From: Novosphingobium olei
GTDB taxonomy: Bacteria; Pseudomonadota; Alphaproteobacteria; Sphingomonadales; Sphingomonadaceae
Assembly: GCF_012927405.1 (NCBI RefSeq)
Contig: NZ_JABBGM010000006.1
Coordinates: 62,001-126,000 of the forward strand
Length of the DNA: 64,000 bases
Reading direction: 5' to 3'
This document shows, one piece after another, positions 17,296 to 26,981 of this stretch; positions within the stretch are counted from its first letter, which is position 1; the number at the start of each line of letters is the position of its first letter. The notes beneath the pieces are model-generated. The model had not been told where the DNA came from and ran no database searches. It worked only from the letters and a program-made list of their open reading frames with translations. A program made the position numbers and the translations under genes.

Positions 17296-17375
17296 GGGGC
17301 CGTTCCACCGAAAAGGCGGCGGCCCTGCATTGACTTGGGCGTGCTGCATGCGCGAAAGCACCAAAGTCGCTGATC

Positions 17376-17598
17376 GCGCGGGAGAGGTCCTGCGATTCGG
17401 GCTTCCGGTGACGGAGGCCGGGTTCGCAGGGCGCCGAAGGAGCAACCGCCCCGGAATCTCTCAGGCAAAAGGACCGCGTGGGTCGATAGCGTCGCTCTGG
17501 AAAGTGTCCCCGCGTGTCGGGGGCCGCCGAAGGGGTAACCTTGCCGCCATCCGATGGCGCCGGGGGAAAGCTCTCAGGTTTCCGTGACAGAGGGGGCA
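17376..17598 (+). promoter_or_regulatory. tandem glycine riboswitch
   Basis: Two consecutive gcvT-type aptamers are visible. The first runs about 17376-17482, with cores GGAGAGGTCC, GCCGAAGGAGCAA and AATCTCTCAGGCAAAAGGAC. The second runs about 17493-17598, with CTCTGG, GCCGAAGGGG, AAGCTCTCAGGTTTCCGTGA and CAGAGGGG. Both cores are textbook for the cooperative tandem glycine riboswitch, which turns on the glycine cleavage operon when glycine is abundant. A small hairpin (GGCACC GGAAAT GGTGCC, 17595-17612) sits between aptamer 2 and the gcvT start and may belong to the expression platform. Confidence 0.95.
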
Positions 17599-17637
17599 CC
17601 GGAAATGGTGCCATCCTTGCGTGCGGAGTCCCTGTTT

Positions 17638-18801
17638 GTGAGCGACTTGAACGACATTCCTGCGAACGATTTCGAAGATCCGGACGTTCCTTCGGGCCCG
17701 CTTGAACTGCCGCTCGACGCCTGGCATCGCGCGCGCGGCGGCCGCATGGTCGAGTTCGCCGGCTATTCGATGCCGGTGCAATACGAAGGCATCATCGCCG
17801 AGCACCTCTGGACGCGGGAGAGCGCCGGGCTGTTCGACGTCAGCCACATGGGCCAGCTGTACATTTCGGGGGAGGGCGTGGAAGCCGCGCTTGAAGCCGC
17901 GCTGCCGATCGACCTGTCGACGCTGCCGCTGGGCGGCGTGCGCTATTCGCTGCTGCTGGACGAAACCGGTGGCATCCTCGACGACCTGATGGTCACGCGC
18001 TGGGGCACGGGGTTCTACCTGGTGGTCAACGGCGCGACCAAGTGGGACGACATCGCGCACTTGCGCGAGATCCTGCCCGATGACGTGACGATCAACCACC
18101 TCGACGACAGCGCGCTGCTGGCGCTGCAGGGGCCCAAGGCGGCCGAGGCGCTGGCGCCGCTGGTGGCGGGCGAACAGGCGCTGGGCGACCTGAGCTTCAT
18201 GCGCGGCGCGGCCTTCAAGCTTGGCGGCGTGGATGCGTGGATCAGCCGCTCCGGCTACACCGGCGAAGACGGCTTCGAAATCTCGATCCCGGCGGAAAGC
18301 GCGGCCGCGATCGCCGAGCTGATCGCCGGTCAGGCGCAGGTCAGGCCGATCGGGCTGGGTGCGCGCGACAGCCTGCGGCTGGAAGCGGGGCTGCCGCTCT
18401 ATGGCCATGACATGACGCCCGAGCATGAGCCGATCGAGGCGGGCCTTGCCTTCGGCATCAACAAGCGCCGCCGCAGCGAAGGCGGCTTTCCGGGGGCTGA
18501 TCGCGTGATCGCCGCGCTGAACGATGGTCCGGCGCGCCGCCGCGTCGGCCTTTCGATCGAGGGCCGGATGGCCGCGCGCGAGGGCGCCGTCGTGCTTGCC
18601 GGCGATGCGCCGGTGGGCGTGGTCACATCGGGCGGGTTTTCGCCGAGCCTCGAGCGGCCGATCGCCATGGCATACGTCGCCAGCGAACACGCCGCGCCGG
18701 GTACCCAGCTTTCCATCGACGTGCGCGGGCGCAAGCTTTCCGCCAGCGTCGTTCCCATGCCCTTCGTTCCCCACCGATATTACCGCAAAGGAGCCGCCTG
18801 A
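17638..18801 (+). CDS. gcvT: glycine cleavage system T protein (aminomethyltransferase)
   Basis: 387 residues from a GTG at 17638, chosen because GGAG lies 9 nt upstream; an ATG at 17605 is in frame but sits in the riboswitch hairpin. T protein moves the methylene group from the H-protein lipoyl arm to tetrahydrofolate and releases ammonia. Family motifs: [52 protein letters not shown] and [16 protein letters not shown]. An extra stretch of about 25 acidic residues precedes the fold. First gene of the gcv operon; its stop overlaps the gcvH start. Confidence 0.95.
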   Translation: MSDLNDIPANDFEDPDVPSGPLELPLDAWHRARGGRMVEFAGYSMPVQYEGIIAEHLWTRESAGLFDVSHMGQLYISGEGVEAALEAALPIDLSTLPLGGVRYSLLLDETGGILDDLMVTRWGTGFYLVVNGATKWDDIAHLREILPDDVTINHLDDSALLALQGPKAAEALAPLVAGEQALGDLSFMRGAAFKLGGVDAWISRSGYTGEDGFEISIPAESAAAIAELIAGQAQVRPIGLGARDSLRLEAGLPLYGHDMTPEHEPIEAGLAFGINKRRRSEGGFPGADRVIAALNDGPARRRVGLSIEGRMAAREGAVVLAGDAPVGVVTSGGFSPSLERPIAMAYVASEHAAPGTQLSIDVRGRKLSASVVPMPFVPHRYYRKGAA

Positions 18802-19172
18802 TGTCCCGCTATTTCACCAAGGACCATGAGTGGATCGAGGTTTCGGGCGATGCTGCCACCGTTGGCATCACCGAGTACGCGCAGAGCCAGCTGGGCGACA
18901 TCACCTTCGTCGAGCTGCCCGAGGCGGGCGCCAGCGTGGGCAAGGGTGACAGCTGCTCGGTGGTGGATTCGGTCAAGGCGGCAAGCGATGTCTATGCGCC
19001 GGTTTCGGGCAGCGTGACCGAAGGCAATGCGGCGCTGGAAGACCAGCCCGAGCTGGTCAATTCGGATGCCGAAGGCGCGGGCTGGCTGTGGCGCATGACG
19101 CTGTCGGACACCGGCGAACTGGCCGAATTGATGGATGAAGACGCCTACAAGGCCTACATCGCGGAGCTTTGA
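18801..19172 (+). CDS. gcvH: glycine cleavage system H protein
   Basis: 123 residues. The lipoyl-carrier protein that shuttles the aminomethyl group between P, T and L proteins. The lipoylated lysine is K59 in [17 protein letters not shown]. The start motif [11 protein letters not shown] and the end motif [10 protein letters not shown] are normal. The ATG shares a base with the gcvT stop, and the gene ends 4 bp before gcvPA. Confidence 0.96.
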   Translation: MSRYFTKDHEWIEVSGDAATVGITEYAQSQLGDITFVELPEAGASVGKGDSCSVVDSVKAASDVYAPVSGSVTEGNAALEDQPELVNSDAEGAGWLWRMTLSDTGELAELMDEDAYKAYIAEL

Positions 19173-19176
19173 GCCG

Positions 19177-20535
19177 ATGCGCTATCTTCCCCTCAACGAT
19201 GCTGACCGCGCGGCGATGCTCGAGAGCGTCGGCGCAGGTTCGATAGAGGACCTGTTCGTCGACGTGCCGGCGGAGGCGCGGCTGGCAGGGCCGGTGCCGG
19301 GCCTGCCGATGCACGCCAGCGAAATGGCGGTCGAGCGCCACATGGCGCGGCTTTCGGGTGAGAGCCTGACTGCGGGCGAGGCGCCGTTCTTCCTTGGCGC
19401 GGGCGCTTACCGTCACCACGTGCCGGCGAGCGTGGATCATCTGATCCAGCGCGGCGAGTTCCTGACCGCCTACACGCCGTACCAGCCCGAAATCGCGCAG
19501 GGCACGCTGCAGGTTCTGTTCGAATTCCAGACGCAGGTGGCGCGCCTGTTCGGTACCGACGTTGCCAACGCATCGCTCTACGACGGGTCGACCGCGTGCT
19601 GGGAAGCGATAACGATGGCCGGCCGCGTGACCAAGCGGAAGAAGGCGGTGCTTTCGGGCGGGGTGCACCCGCATTATGTCGAGACGGCGCGCACGATGGC
19701 AAAGTTCACCGGCGACACGCTGGTGACGCGGCAGCCCGAGCTGGTCGCGGCGAGCGATGACGATGCGGTGATCGCCGACATCGATGGCGAGACCGCGTGC
19801 GTGGTGGTGCAGTATCCAGACGTTCTCGGGCGCATTCCCGATGTCGCCAGGATCGCGCAGGCGGCGCAGGCAAAAGGCGCGCTGCTGATCGTGGTGGTGA
19901 CCGAGCCGGTCGCGCTGGGCCTGCTCGAAAGCCCCGGTGCGCTGGGTGCCGATATCGTGGTGGGCGAAGGCCAGTCGCTCGGCGTCGGCCTGCAGTTCGG
20001 CGGACCGTACCTGGGCCTGTTCGGGTGCCGCGAGAAGTATGTGCGCCAGATGCCGGGCCGCCTCTGCGGCGAAACGCTCGACGCCGATGGCAAGCGCGGC
20101 TTCGTGCTGACGCTGTCGACGCGTGAGCAGCACATCCGGCGCGAGAAGGCGACGAGCAACATCTGCACGAATTCCGGCCTTTGCGCGCTGGCCTTCTCGA
20201 TCCACATGACGCTGCTCGGCGGCAAGGGTCTTGAAAAGATGGCCAAGCTGAGCCGCATCCGTGCGGCGCAGACGGCGCAAGCCTTGGCCAAGGTGCCCGG
20301 CGTGAAGATCGTGAACGACAGCTATTTCAATGAGTTCGCAGTCGTTCTTCCCAAGGATGCGCGGACCGTGGTGCGCGCGCTTGCCGACAAGGGCGTGCTT
20401 GGCGGCGTGTCGCTGGGCAGGCTTTACCCAGGAGCCGAGGCGCTTTCGGGCGGGTTGCTGGTGACGGCGACCGAATGCACGACGGCGGACGATATCGCGG
20501 CGCTTGTCTCCGCACTCGAGGAGGTGCTGGCATGA
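19177..20535 (+). CDS. gcvPA: glycine dehydrogenase (decarboxylating) subunit 1
   Basis: 452 residues. The N-terminal half of the split P protein. It has [49 protein letters not shown] and [17 protein letters not shown]. With GcvPB it decarboxylates glycine using pyridoxal phosphate bound by the partner subunit. The stop overlaps the gcvPB start by 4 bp (ATGA). Confidence 0.95.
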   Translation: MRYLPLNDADRAAMLESVGAGSIEDLFVDVPAEARLAGPVPGLPMHASEMAVERHMARLSGESLTAGEAPFFLGAGAYRHHVPASVDHLIQRGEFLTAYTPYQPEIAQGTLQVLFEFQTQVARLFGTDVANASLYDGSTACWEAITMAGRVTKRKKAVLSGGVHPHYVETARTMAKFTGDTLVTRQPELVAASDDDAVIADIDGETACVVVQYPDVLGRIPDVARIAQAAQAKGALLIVVVTEPVALGLLESPGALGADIVVGEGQSLGVGLQFGGPYLGLFGCREKYVRQMPGRLCGETLDADGKRGFVLTLSTREQHIRREKATSNICTNSGLCALAFSIHMTLLGGKGLEKMAKLSRIRAAQTAQALAKVPGVKIVNDSYFNEFAVVLPKDARTVVRALADKGVLGGVSLGRLYPGAEALSGGLLVTATECTTADDIAALVSALEEVLA

Positions 20536-22094
20536 ACGAGATCAACCCCTCGGGCTGGCGCCCGGCGATGCGCGAATCCGGCGTTCCGGCCTCGGCAATC
20601 GAGACGTTCACCGGCAACCGCGCGCTGCAGCTGGAAGAAGCGCTGATCTTCGAAATCGGCAATCTGGAGCATTGCGGCGTCGACTTCGATGAGGACGACT
20701 TCGACGAGACGCTGCTGGGCGGCCTGCCATCGCGCCGCAGCGCGCCGGTCGATCTGCCCGGGCTGACCGAGCCGGAAGCCGTGCGCCACTACACGCGGTT
20801 GTCGCGCCAGAACTATGCGATCGACCTCGGCCTGTTCCCGCTGGGGTCGTGCACGATGAAGCACAATCCGCGCCTTGACGAAAAGGTCGCGCGGATGCCG
20901 GGCTTTGCCGATGTGCATCCGCTGCAGCCGCAATCGACGGTGCAGGGCGCGCTCAAGGTGATGAACGAGCTGGCGCAGTGGCTAATCACCCTGACCGGCA
21001 TGCACGGCGTGGCGATGACGCCCAAGGCCGGCGCGCATGGCGAGCTGTGCGGGCTGCTGTGCATCCGTGCCGCGCTGGAAGCGCGGGGCGATGCGCGCGA
21101 GGTGATCCTGGTGCCCGAGAGCGCGCACGGGACCAACCCGGCGACGGCGGCCTTCGCCGGTTACCGCGTCGAGAACATCCCCGCGACCGCTGACGGCCGC
21201 GTCGATGTCGCGGCGCTGACCGCAAGGCTGGGCCCGGACGTAGCGGGGGTGATGATCACCAATCCCAACACTTGCGGCCTGTTCGAACGCGATCTCAAGA
21301 CGATCTCGGACGCGGTGCACGCGGCGGGCGGCTTTGTCTATTGCGACGGCGCCAACTTCAACGCCATCGTCGGGCGCGTGCGTCCGGGCGACCTGGGCGT
21401 CGATGCGATGCACATCAACCTGCACAAGACCTTCTCAACGCCGCACGGCGGGGGCGGGCCGGGTTCGGGACCGGTGGTGCTGTCCGAAGCGCTGGCGCCG
21501 TACGGGCCGCTGCCGTTCACCGCGCGCCAGGCGGATGGCACGGTTCACCTTGTCGAGGAAGAAACTGCGGCCGAGGAAGGCCACGGGCAGGCGTTCGGGC
21601 GCATGTGCGCGTTCCATGGGCAGATGGGCATGTACACCCGCGCGCTCGCCTACATCCTGAGCCATGGCGCCGATGGCCTGCGGCAGGTTTCGGGCGATGC
21701 GGTGCTCAATGCCAACTATGTGCTGCGCAGTCTCGACGACGTGCTCGATGCGCCGTTCGGCGCGGCGGGGCCCTGCATGCACGAGGCGCTGTTCAGCGAC
21801 GATGGCTTTGCCGAAGGCTTTTCGACGCTGGACCTTGCCAAGGGGCTGATCGACGAGGGATTCCACCCGATGACGGTGTACTTCCCGCTGGTGGTCCATG
21901 GCGCGATGCTGGTCGAACCGACCGAGACCGAAAGCAAGCGCAGTCTTGACCAGTTCATCGGCGCGATGCGTTCGCTGGCCGAACGGGCGCGGGCAGGGGA
22001 CGAGGCGCTGAAGTCCGCACCGCACCTTGCGCCGCGACGGCGACTGGATGAAACGCTGGCGGCGCGCAAGCCCAAGCTGGTGTGGAAGACCTGA
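20532..22094 (+). CDS. gcvPB: glycine dehydrogenase (decarboxylating) subunit 2
   Basis: 520 residues. The C-terminal half of the P protein, with the pyridoxal phosphate lysine K299 in [19 protein letters not shown]. Other family pieces: [45 protein letters not shown] and [12 protein letters not shown]. It is the last gene of the gcv operon; a strong terminator follows 6 bp after the stop. Confidence 0.95.
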   Translation: MNEINPSGWRPAMRESGVPASAIETFTGNRALQLEEALIFEIGNLEHCGVDFDEDDFDETLLGGLPSRRSAPVDLPGLTEPEAVRHYTRLSRQNYAIDLGLFPLGSCTMKHNPRLDEKVARMPGFADVHPLQPQSTVQGALKVMNELAQWLITLTGMHGVAMTPKAGAHGELCGLLCIRAALEARGDAREVILVPESAHGTNPATAAFAGYRVENIPATADGRVDVAALTARLGPDVAGVMITNPNTCGLFERDLKTISDAVHAAGGFVYCDGANFNAIVGRVRPGDLGVDAMHINLHKTFSTPHGGGGPGSGPVVLSEALAPYGPLPFTARQADGTVHLVEEETAAEEGHGQAFGRMCAFHGQMGMYTRALAYILSHGADGLRQVSGDAVLNANYVLRSLDDVLDAPFGAAGPCMHEALFSDDGFAEGFSTLDLAKGLIDEGFHPMTVYFPLVVHGAMLVEPTETESKRSLDQFIGAMRSLAERARAGDEALKSAPHLAPRRRLDETLAARKPKLVWKT

Positions 22095-22100
22095 AACGAG

Positions 22101-22136
22101 AAAGCCCCCGCGCCGGTTGCGACGCGGGGGCTTTTC
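22101..22136 (+). terminator. rho-independent terminator of the gcv operon
   Basis: AAAGCCCCCGCG (22101-22112) pairs with CGCGGGGGCTTTT (22123-22135) around a 10-nt loop, followed by CC and TT. The complementary A-run on the other side means it can also act for the convergent entericidin gene. Confidence 0.9.
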
Positions 22137-22157
22137 CCTTGGGCTGGAACCCGGACG

Positions 22158-22295
22158 TTACTTGCCGTTGATAGCATCCTCGGTCGACTGGCTCGCCGAC
22201 TGGAGATCCTTGCCCGCACCCTTGACGGTGTTGCAGGCCGAAGCCGAAAGCACCAGACCGCCCAGCGCGGCGGCAAAAAGCATCTTGCGAACCAT
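22158..22295 (-). CDS. entericidin A/B family lipoprotein
   Basis: 45 residues from the ATG at 22295, which has a strong AAAGGAG ribosome site. A basic start, a hydrophobic helix and the lipobox LSASAC give a lipidated cysteine at residue 21. The mature peptide CNTVKGAGKDLQSASQSTED is the entericidin pattern. These small membrane lipoproteins are toxin/antidote-like in enterobacteria; in alphaproteobacteria the role is unclear and they are often stress induced. Single-gene unit converging on the gcv terminator. Confidence 0.9.
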   Translation of the reverse strand: MVRKMLFAAALGGLVLSASACNTVKGAGKDLQSASQSTEDAINGK

Positions 22296-22450
22296 CGCGT
22301 TTGCTCCTTTAATCGGATAATTAACAGGCGATGGATCGGGGCGCTTGAGGGAGCGGTCCGGTCCGTCGCTGCTTGTTCCGTTGGTTAGACGGGGCAAGAA
22401 CGATTGCAGCCCGCGCGGGTTCCGATGACGGGTACGGAGAGGATGAGCCG

Positions 22451-24010
22451 ATGCGTGAAACCGCAGATTTCCTGACGTTCGACGAGCATTTCAAGCACTG
22501 GGCCGGCGACCGCCCGGATGCCGTGGCGATGGAGCAGGGCGATCGCCTGACCACTTACGCCGAACTGGAGGTCATCTCGCGCCGGATCGCTGCGTTCCTC
22601 GAATCGAAGGGCGTGAAGAAGGGCGACCGCATCGCCTGGATCGGCAAGAACGATGACCTGTACTTCCAGCTGCTGCTGAGCGCGGGCCGCATCGGCGTGG
22701 TGATGGCGCCGATCGGGTGGCGCCTCGCTCCGCTGGAAATGATCTACATCCTCAACGACACCGGCACGAAGCTGGCGGTGCTGGGCGAGGAGTTTGTTGG
22801 GCTTGCCGATCAGCTGAAGGAAAAGTGCCCGGCGCTTGAGCATGTTCTGGGCGAATCCGAAGCGCGCGCCGCGATCATGGCGACACCGCCCGCCGACACC
22901 GTCGTCCCGGCAGGGCCGGAAGATGCGTTCCTGCAGCTCTATACCTCGGGCACGACGGGCAATCCCAAGGGTGCGGTGCTCTGCCAGCGTAACATGTTCG
23001 GGCTGCGCAAGGCGAGCCTCGAGGCAGGCCTGCCCTGGGCCGAGTGGGACAAGGACGAAGCGATCCTGGTGTGCATGCCGTGCGCCCACATCGGGGGCAC
23101 CGGCCTGGGCACGATGGCGTTCGGCGCAGGCGTGCGCGGGATCATCCACGCCGAGTTCACCGCCGAAGGCGCGCTGACCGCAATCGGGCAGGGGATCACC
23201 CGCTTCTTCATCGTTCCCGCCGCGCTGCAGATGCTGATCCAGCACCCGCTGGCCGCTCAGACCGATTTCAGCAAGCTCAAGTACGTGATGTACGGCGCGG
23301 CTCCGATCCCGCTCGAACTGCTGCGGGAAGCCTGCCAGACGATCCCCAACGCGGGATTCATGCAGTGCTATGGCATGACCGAGACGACCGGCACGGTGGT
23401 TTCGCTGGTGCCCGACGACCATGACCTGAACGGCAGCCCCAAGATGCGTTCGGCGGGGCGGGCCAATCCCGGCGTCGAAGTGCGCATCGTCGATCCGGAT
23501 GGCAACGAAGTGCCGCGCGGGACGGTGGGCGAGATCGAAACGCGGTCGGCCAACAACATGCTCGGCTACTGGAACCTGCCCGAAGCGACCGCCAAGACGC
23601 TGTCCGAGGACGGCTGGGTGCGCACGGGCGATGCCGCTTACATGGATGAAGAGGGCTACATCTATATCCAGGACCGCATCAAGGACATGATCATCTCGGG
23701 CGGCGAGAACGTCTATCCGGCACAAGTGGAAAGCGCGATCTACGGCCACCCGGACGTGGCGGAAGTCGCGGTCATCGGGGTGCCGGATCCGAAGTGGGGC
23801 GAAGCCGTCAAGGCGGTCTGCGCGCCAAAGCCCGGCCACACGATCGATCCTGCAAGCATCATCGAATGGACGCGCGAGCGGCTGGCCGGGTTCAAGGTGC
23901 CCAAGTCGGTCGACATCATCGACGCACTGCCGCGCAATCCGTCGGGCAAGATCCTGCGACGCAACCTGCGCGAGCCGTATTGGGACGGCATGGATCGCCG
24001 CGTGAACTGA
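22451..24010 (+). CDS. acyl-CoA synthetase (AMP-forming)
   Basis: 519 residues of the ANL superfamily. The ATP loop is LQLYTSGTTGNPKGAVL (about 157-173). Then come CYGMTETTGTV, the GDAAYMDEEGYIYIQDR hinge region (WVRTGD...) and the C-terminal PRNPSGKILRRNLRE with the catalytic lysine. It adenylates a carboxylic acid and loads it on CoA. The sequence is closest in style to fatty-acid or aryl-acid ligases, but the substrate cannot be read from it. GGAGAGGATG gives a good ribosome site. It stands alone, converging on the DMT transporter. Confidence 0.9.
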   Translation: MRETADFLTFDEHFKHWAGDRPDAVAMEQGDRLTTYAELEVISRRIAAFLESKGVKKGDRIAWIGKNDDLYFQLLLSAGRIGVVMAPIGWRLAPLEMIYILNDTGTKLAVLGEEFVGLADQLKEKCPALEHVLGESEARAAIMATPPADTVVPAGPEDAFLQLYTSGTTGNPKGAVLCQRNMFGLRKASLEAGLPWAEWDKDEAILVCMPCAHIGGTGLGTMAFGAGVRGIIHAEFTAEGALTAIGQGITRFFIVPAALQMLIQHPLAAQTDFSKLKYVMYGAAPIPLELLREACQTIPNAGFMQCYGMTETTGTVVSLVPDDHDLNGSPKMRSAGRANPGVEVRIVDPDGNEVPRGTVGEIETRSANNMLGYWNLPEATAKTLSEDGWVRTGDAAYMDEEGYIYIQDRIKDMIISGGENVYPAQVESAIYGHPDVAEVAVIGVPDPKWGEAVKAVCAPKPGHTIDPASIIEWTRERLAGFKVPKSVDIIDALPRNPSGKILRRNLREPYWDGMDRRVN

Positions 24011-24018
24011 TCGCCGTG

Positions 24019-24051
24019 CCCGCCCTGGCGCGCGCCAGCGCCGAGGGCGGG
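24019..24051. terminator. GC-rich hairpin between convergent genes
   Basis: CCCGCCC (24019-24025) pairs with GGGCGGG (24045-24051), with an inner GGCGC/GCGCC stem. It lies between the stops of the acyl-CoA synthetase and the DMT transporter. No T-run on either side, so a bidirectional terminator role is only likely by position. Confidence 0.4.
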
Positions 24052-24053
24052 GC

Positions 24054-24950
24054 TCACGCGTTGAGCAGGGCGGCGCGTTCCTTGGACAGGGCATGTTCGC
24101 GCCAGGCGATGATCAGGCCCGCGGCACAGATCAGCGGCGCGCCGGTCCAGGTCGTGGCGGGGGGCAGGTTGCCGAAGAACACCGCGCCCCACAGCGTTGC
24201 CCAGCCGAATTGCGAGTAATCCATCACGATCACGCTCGACACGGCGCCGAGGCGCAGTGCGGCGGTCATCAGGATTTGCGCGAAGAGGCCGGTAACGCCA
24301 ATCCCGGCGAGCATGGCCCATTGCACCGCATCGTGGTGCACGCCGGTGCGCAGCAGGAACAGCGCGAGCACCGGCGCGCTCATCGCCGAGAACCAGAACA
24401 CCACGGTCAGCGGCTCCTCCGTCCGCCCCAGATCGCGCAGCTGGATCGAGACGAGCGCGACGAAGAAGGCCGCGCCGATGCCGACGGCAAGGCCGAACAG
24501 GGGCAGATGGCCGCGGTCAGGCCCGGCAATGACGATCACGCCGGTCAGCCCGAGCGCGACGGCGGTCCAGCGCCATGGGCCGACATGCTCCTTGAGCATC
24601 ACTGCTGACAGGATCACGGCGAAGATCGGCGCGGTGAAGCCGAGCACGGTGGATTCGGCCAGCGGCAGGATCTGCACCACGCCCAGCGTCATGAACATGC
24701 CGGTCGTGCCGATCGCCGCGCGGCGGGCGTGAATCCAGGGGCGCTTGGTCGCCAGGCGACCGAGCTGGCCTTTCCCGGCAAGCCAAATCGCGAGGAGGAG
24801 CGCCGGTATCGCCTGGCGCCAGAACATCGTTTCGGGCAGGGATACGCCGCGCTCCCCGGTCATCTTGACGAGAAGCAGCATCACCGAGAGCATCAGCATG
24901 GCTGCCAGGCGCAGCGCAAGCGCGAGCATCGGGCGTTGGGCAACGGGCAT
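24054..24950 (-). CDS. EamA/DMT-family transporter
   Basis: 298 residues with about ten hydrophobic helices arranged as two EamA repeats (roughly 10-140 and 150-285). Typical segments are FWRQAIPALLLAIWLAG and AESTVLGFTAPIFAVILSAV in the first half and LLWAMLAGIGVTG-like and WATLWGAVFFGNLP in the second. The family exports metabolites, amino acids or drugs across the inner membrane; substrate unknown. The ATG at 24950 is used; a TTG 36 nt upstream is also possible. Confidence 0.88.
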   Translation of the reverse strand: MPVAQRPMLALALRLAAMLMLSVMLLLVKMTGERGVSLPETMFWRQAIPALLLAIWLAGKGQLGRLATKRPWIHARRAAIGTTGMFMTLGVVQILPLAESTVLGFTAPIFAVILSAVMLKEHVGPWRWTAVALGLTGVIVIAGPDRGHLPLFGLAVGIGAAFFVALVSIQLRDLGRTEEPLTVVFWFSAMSAPVLALFLLRTGVHHDAVQWAMLAGIGVTGLFAQILMTAALRLGAVSSVIVMDYSQFGWATLWGAVFFGNLPPATTWTGAPLICAAGLIIAWREHALSKERAALLNA

Positions 24951-25004
24951 GGCGGCAGGCCTTAGGCCCCGCGCGACCGTGCGCAAGGCCCTAATGCACC
25001 GGTA

Positions 25005-26555
25005 TCAGAGGCAGGCTTCGAGATAGGCCTGGTCGAACCCGAACTGCCGCGCCTTTTCAAGCGTGTACGGGCGCAGGCCCGACGGGCGGAATTCGCCGAT
25101 GATCTTACCGTCGTCGGTTTCGTCGAGGTATTCGAACTTGAACAGTTCCTGTGTCACGATAACATCGCCTTCCATCCCGATCACCTCGGTGATGTTGGTG
25201 GTGCGGCGCGAACCGTCGCGCAGGCGCTTGACCTGCACGATCAGGTCGACCGATTCCGCGATCTGGCGGCTGATGGCTTCCTTGGGGATCTTGATGTCGC
25301 CCATCAGGATCATGTTCTCCATACGGCCGAGGCATTCACGTGGGCTGTTGGCGTGGAGCGTACACATCGAACCGTCGTGGCCGGTGTTCATTGCGGCGAG
25401 CAGGTCGAAGCACTCCGCGCCACGAATTTCGCCCAGGATGATGCGGTCGGGGCGCATACGCAGCGCGTTCTTCACGAGGTCGCCGATGGTGATCGCGCCT
25501 TGGCCTTCAAGGTTCGGCGGGCGGGTTTCGAGCGGCAGCCAGTGCGGCTGCTGCAAGCGAAGTTCGGCGGCGTCTTCGATGGTCAGCACGCGCTCGCCCG
25601 GATCGATCATCTTCGAAAGGGCGTTGAGCATCGTGGTCTTGCCCGAACCGGTACCACCCGAGATGACGATGTTCATGCGGCACGCACCGGCGATTTTCAG
25701 CGCCGTCGCCATCTTGTCGCTCATCGAACCGAAATCACGCAGCATGTCGATCGTGATCGGCTTTTCGGAGAACTTACGAATGGAGATGGCGGTGCCGCGA
25801 AGCGAGAGCGGCGGCACGATCACGTTGACGCGGCTGCCGTCCTTGAGGCGGGCGTCGGCCAGCGGCGTGGTCTGGTCGACGCGGCGGCCGACCTGGTTGA
25901 CGATGCGCTGCGCGATCTGGAACAGGTGGCTTTCGTCGCGGAAGCGGATCGGCGCGAGCTGGAGCTTACCCTTCTTTTCGATGTAGGTCTGCTCGGGCCC
26001 GTTGACCATGATATCCGACACGTCGGGGTCGTTCAGCAGCTCTTCGAGCGGACCGAAGCCGAGCAGTTCGTCGATCAGCACCTTTTCCAGCGCGAACTGT
26101 TCGCGCCGGTTCAGGGTGACCTTCAGCTCGGCCAGCACTTCCATGATAATCGGGCGGAATTCTTCCGACAGTTCTTCCTTGGTGAGCGTGGCGGCGGCTT
26201 CGGGATCGACGCGTTCGAGCAGGCGCGGCAGCACCTGTTCCTTGATCTTGTGGACCGAGGCTTCGAAGCCTTCGGCCTGGTACTGGTTGTCGACGACCGC
26301 GTTGGCCCGATCGGCGAGGCGCGTCATCGCGTCGGCCTTGAGCGCGGCGGCGCTCATCGGCTGGTCGGCGAAATCCATCGGCGGAAGGGGCGGGAACTGA
26401 TCGCCGCCGCCCAGGGGCACCTGCTGGGGCGCCGGCGTCTGCAGGCTTTGCGGCGACGAGGCCGTTTCACCACCCTTCATCGGGCGTGCGACGCCGAAGG
26501 CGGGACGCCCCGCTGCGGAGCCGCCGATGCCAGGCTTGCGACCAAATGCGCTCAT
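25005..26555 (-). CDS. cpaF: CpaF/TadA-type pilus assembly ATPase
   Basis: 516 residues. A type II/IV secretion ATPase of the Tad (Flp pilus) branch. A glycine/proline-rich N-terminal 70 residues are followed by the NTD. Then come Walker A ISGGTGSGKTTML (299-310), the Asp box, Walker B-like PDRIILGEIRGAECFDLLAA and the His box STLHAN-like CTLHANSPRE. In Caulobacter CpaF powers assembly of Flp pili with CpaE, TadB and TadC. None of those partners is in the window, so this copy is solitary. Codon use looks like that of its neighbours. Confidence 0.93.
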   Translation of the reverse strand: MSAFGRKPGIGGSAAGRPAFGVARPMKGGETASSPQSLQTPAPQQVPLGGGDQFPPLPPMDFADQPMSAAALKADAMTRLADRANAVVDNQYQAEGFEASVHKIKEQVLPRLLERVDPEAAATLTKEELSEEFRPIIMEVLAELKVTLNRREQFALEKVLIDELLGFGPLEELLNDPDVSDIMVNGPEQTYIEKKGKLQLAPIRFRDESHLFQIAQRIVNQVGRRVDQTTPLADARLKDGSRVNVIVPPLSLRGTAISIRKFSEKPITIDMLRDFGSMSDKMATALKIAGACRMNIVISGGTGSGKTTMLNALSKMIDPGERVLTIEDAAELRLQQPHWLPLETRPPNLEGQGAITIGDLVKNALRMRPDRIILGEIRGAECFDLLAAMNTGHDGSMCTLHANSPRECLGRMENMILMGDIKIPKEAISRQIAESVDLIVQVKRLRDGSRRTTNITEVIGMEGDVIVTQELFKFEYLDETDDGKIIGEFRPSGLRPYTLEKARQFGFDQAYLEACL

Positions 26556-26670
26556 CAGAACCGTTTCCCGTACCCTTTGACCGACATGCCAGCCCTTTGG
26601 TCAGCAGTCGGTATCGTGACATGGTGAATACGCTGGAAAGGTTCAGGATTCCCTAACCGGGACGGATTCG

Positions 26671-26979
26671 ATGGTGGCGAGCGAGCAAAACGGACGAAGC
26701 GCGGCGGGTGGGGCGCAGAGTTGCTGGCTTTGCACGCGACCGCTGGGCCGCAGGGTGGAATGGCACCACCCGGTGCCCAAGTCCCGCGGCGGGAAGATGA
26801 CCGCACCGGTTCACCCGATTTGCCATCGCACGCTGCATGCAACGTTTACCAATGCCGAACTCGCGCGGTTCGGCGCTGACGCGCTGGCGCTGAGGGGAAG
26901 GGTGGAGCTCCAGCCTTTCCTGCGCTGGATCGCCTCCAAGCCCCCCGATTTTCATGCGCCGACGGCGCGGCGGAAGTGA
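26671..26979 (+). CDS. small HNH-type protein
   Basis: 102 residues. Residues about 17-60 read CWLCTRPLGRRVEWHHPVPK, a gap, then HPICHRTLHATF. This gives the HH...N/H...H arrangement and two cysteine pairs (C-x-x-C and the later C) of an HNH nuclease zinc finger. The remaining 40 residues are helical. Such short HNH proteins are common and usually uncharacterised. Convergent with the sugar transporter gene (stops 3 bp apart). Confidence 0.75.
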   Translation: MVASEQNGRSAAGGAQSCWLCTRPLGRRVEWHHPVPKSRGGKMTAPVHPICHRTLHATFTNAELARFGADALALRGRVELQPFLRWIASKPPDFHAPTARRK

Positions 26980-26981
26980 GG

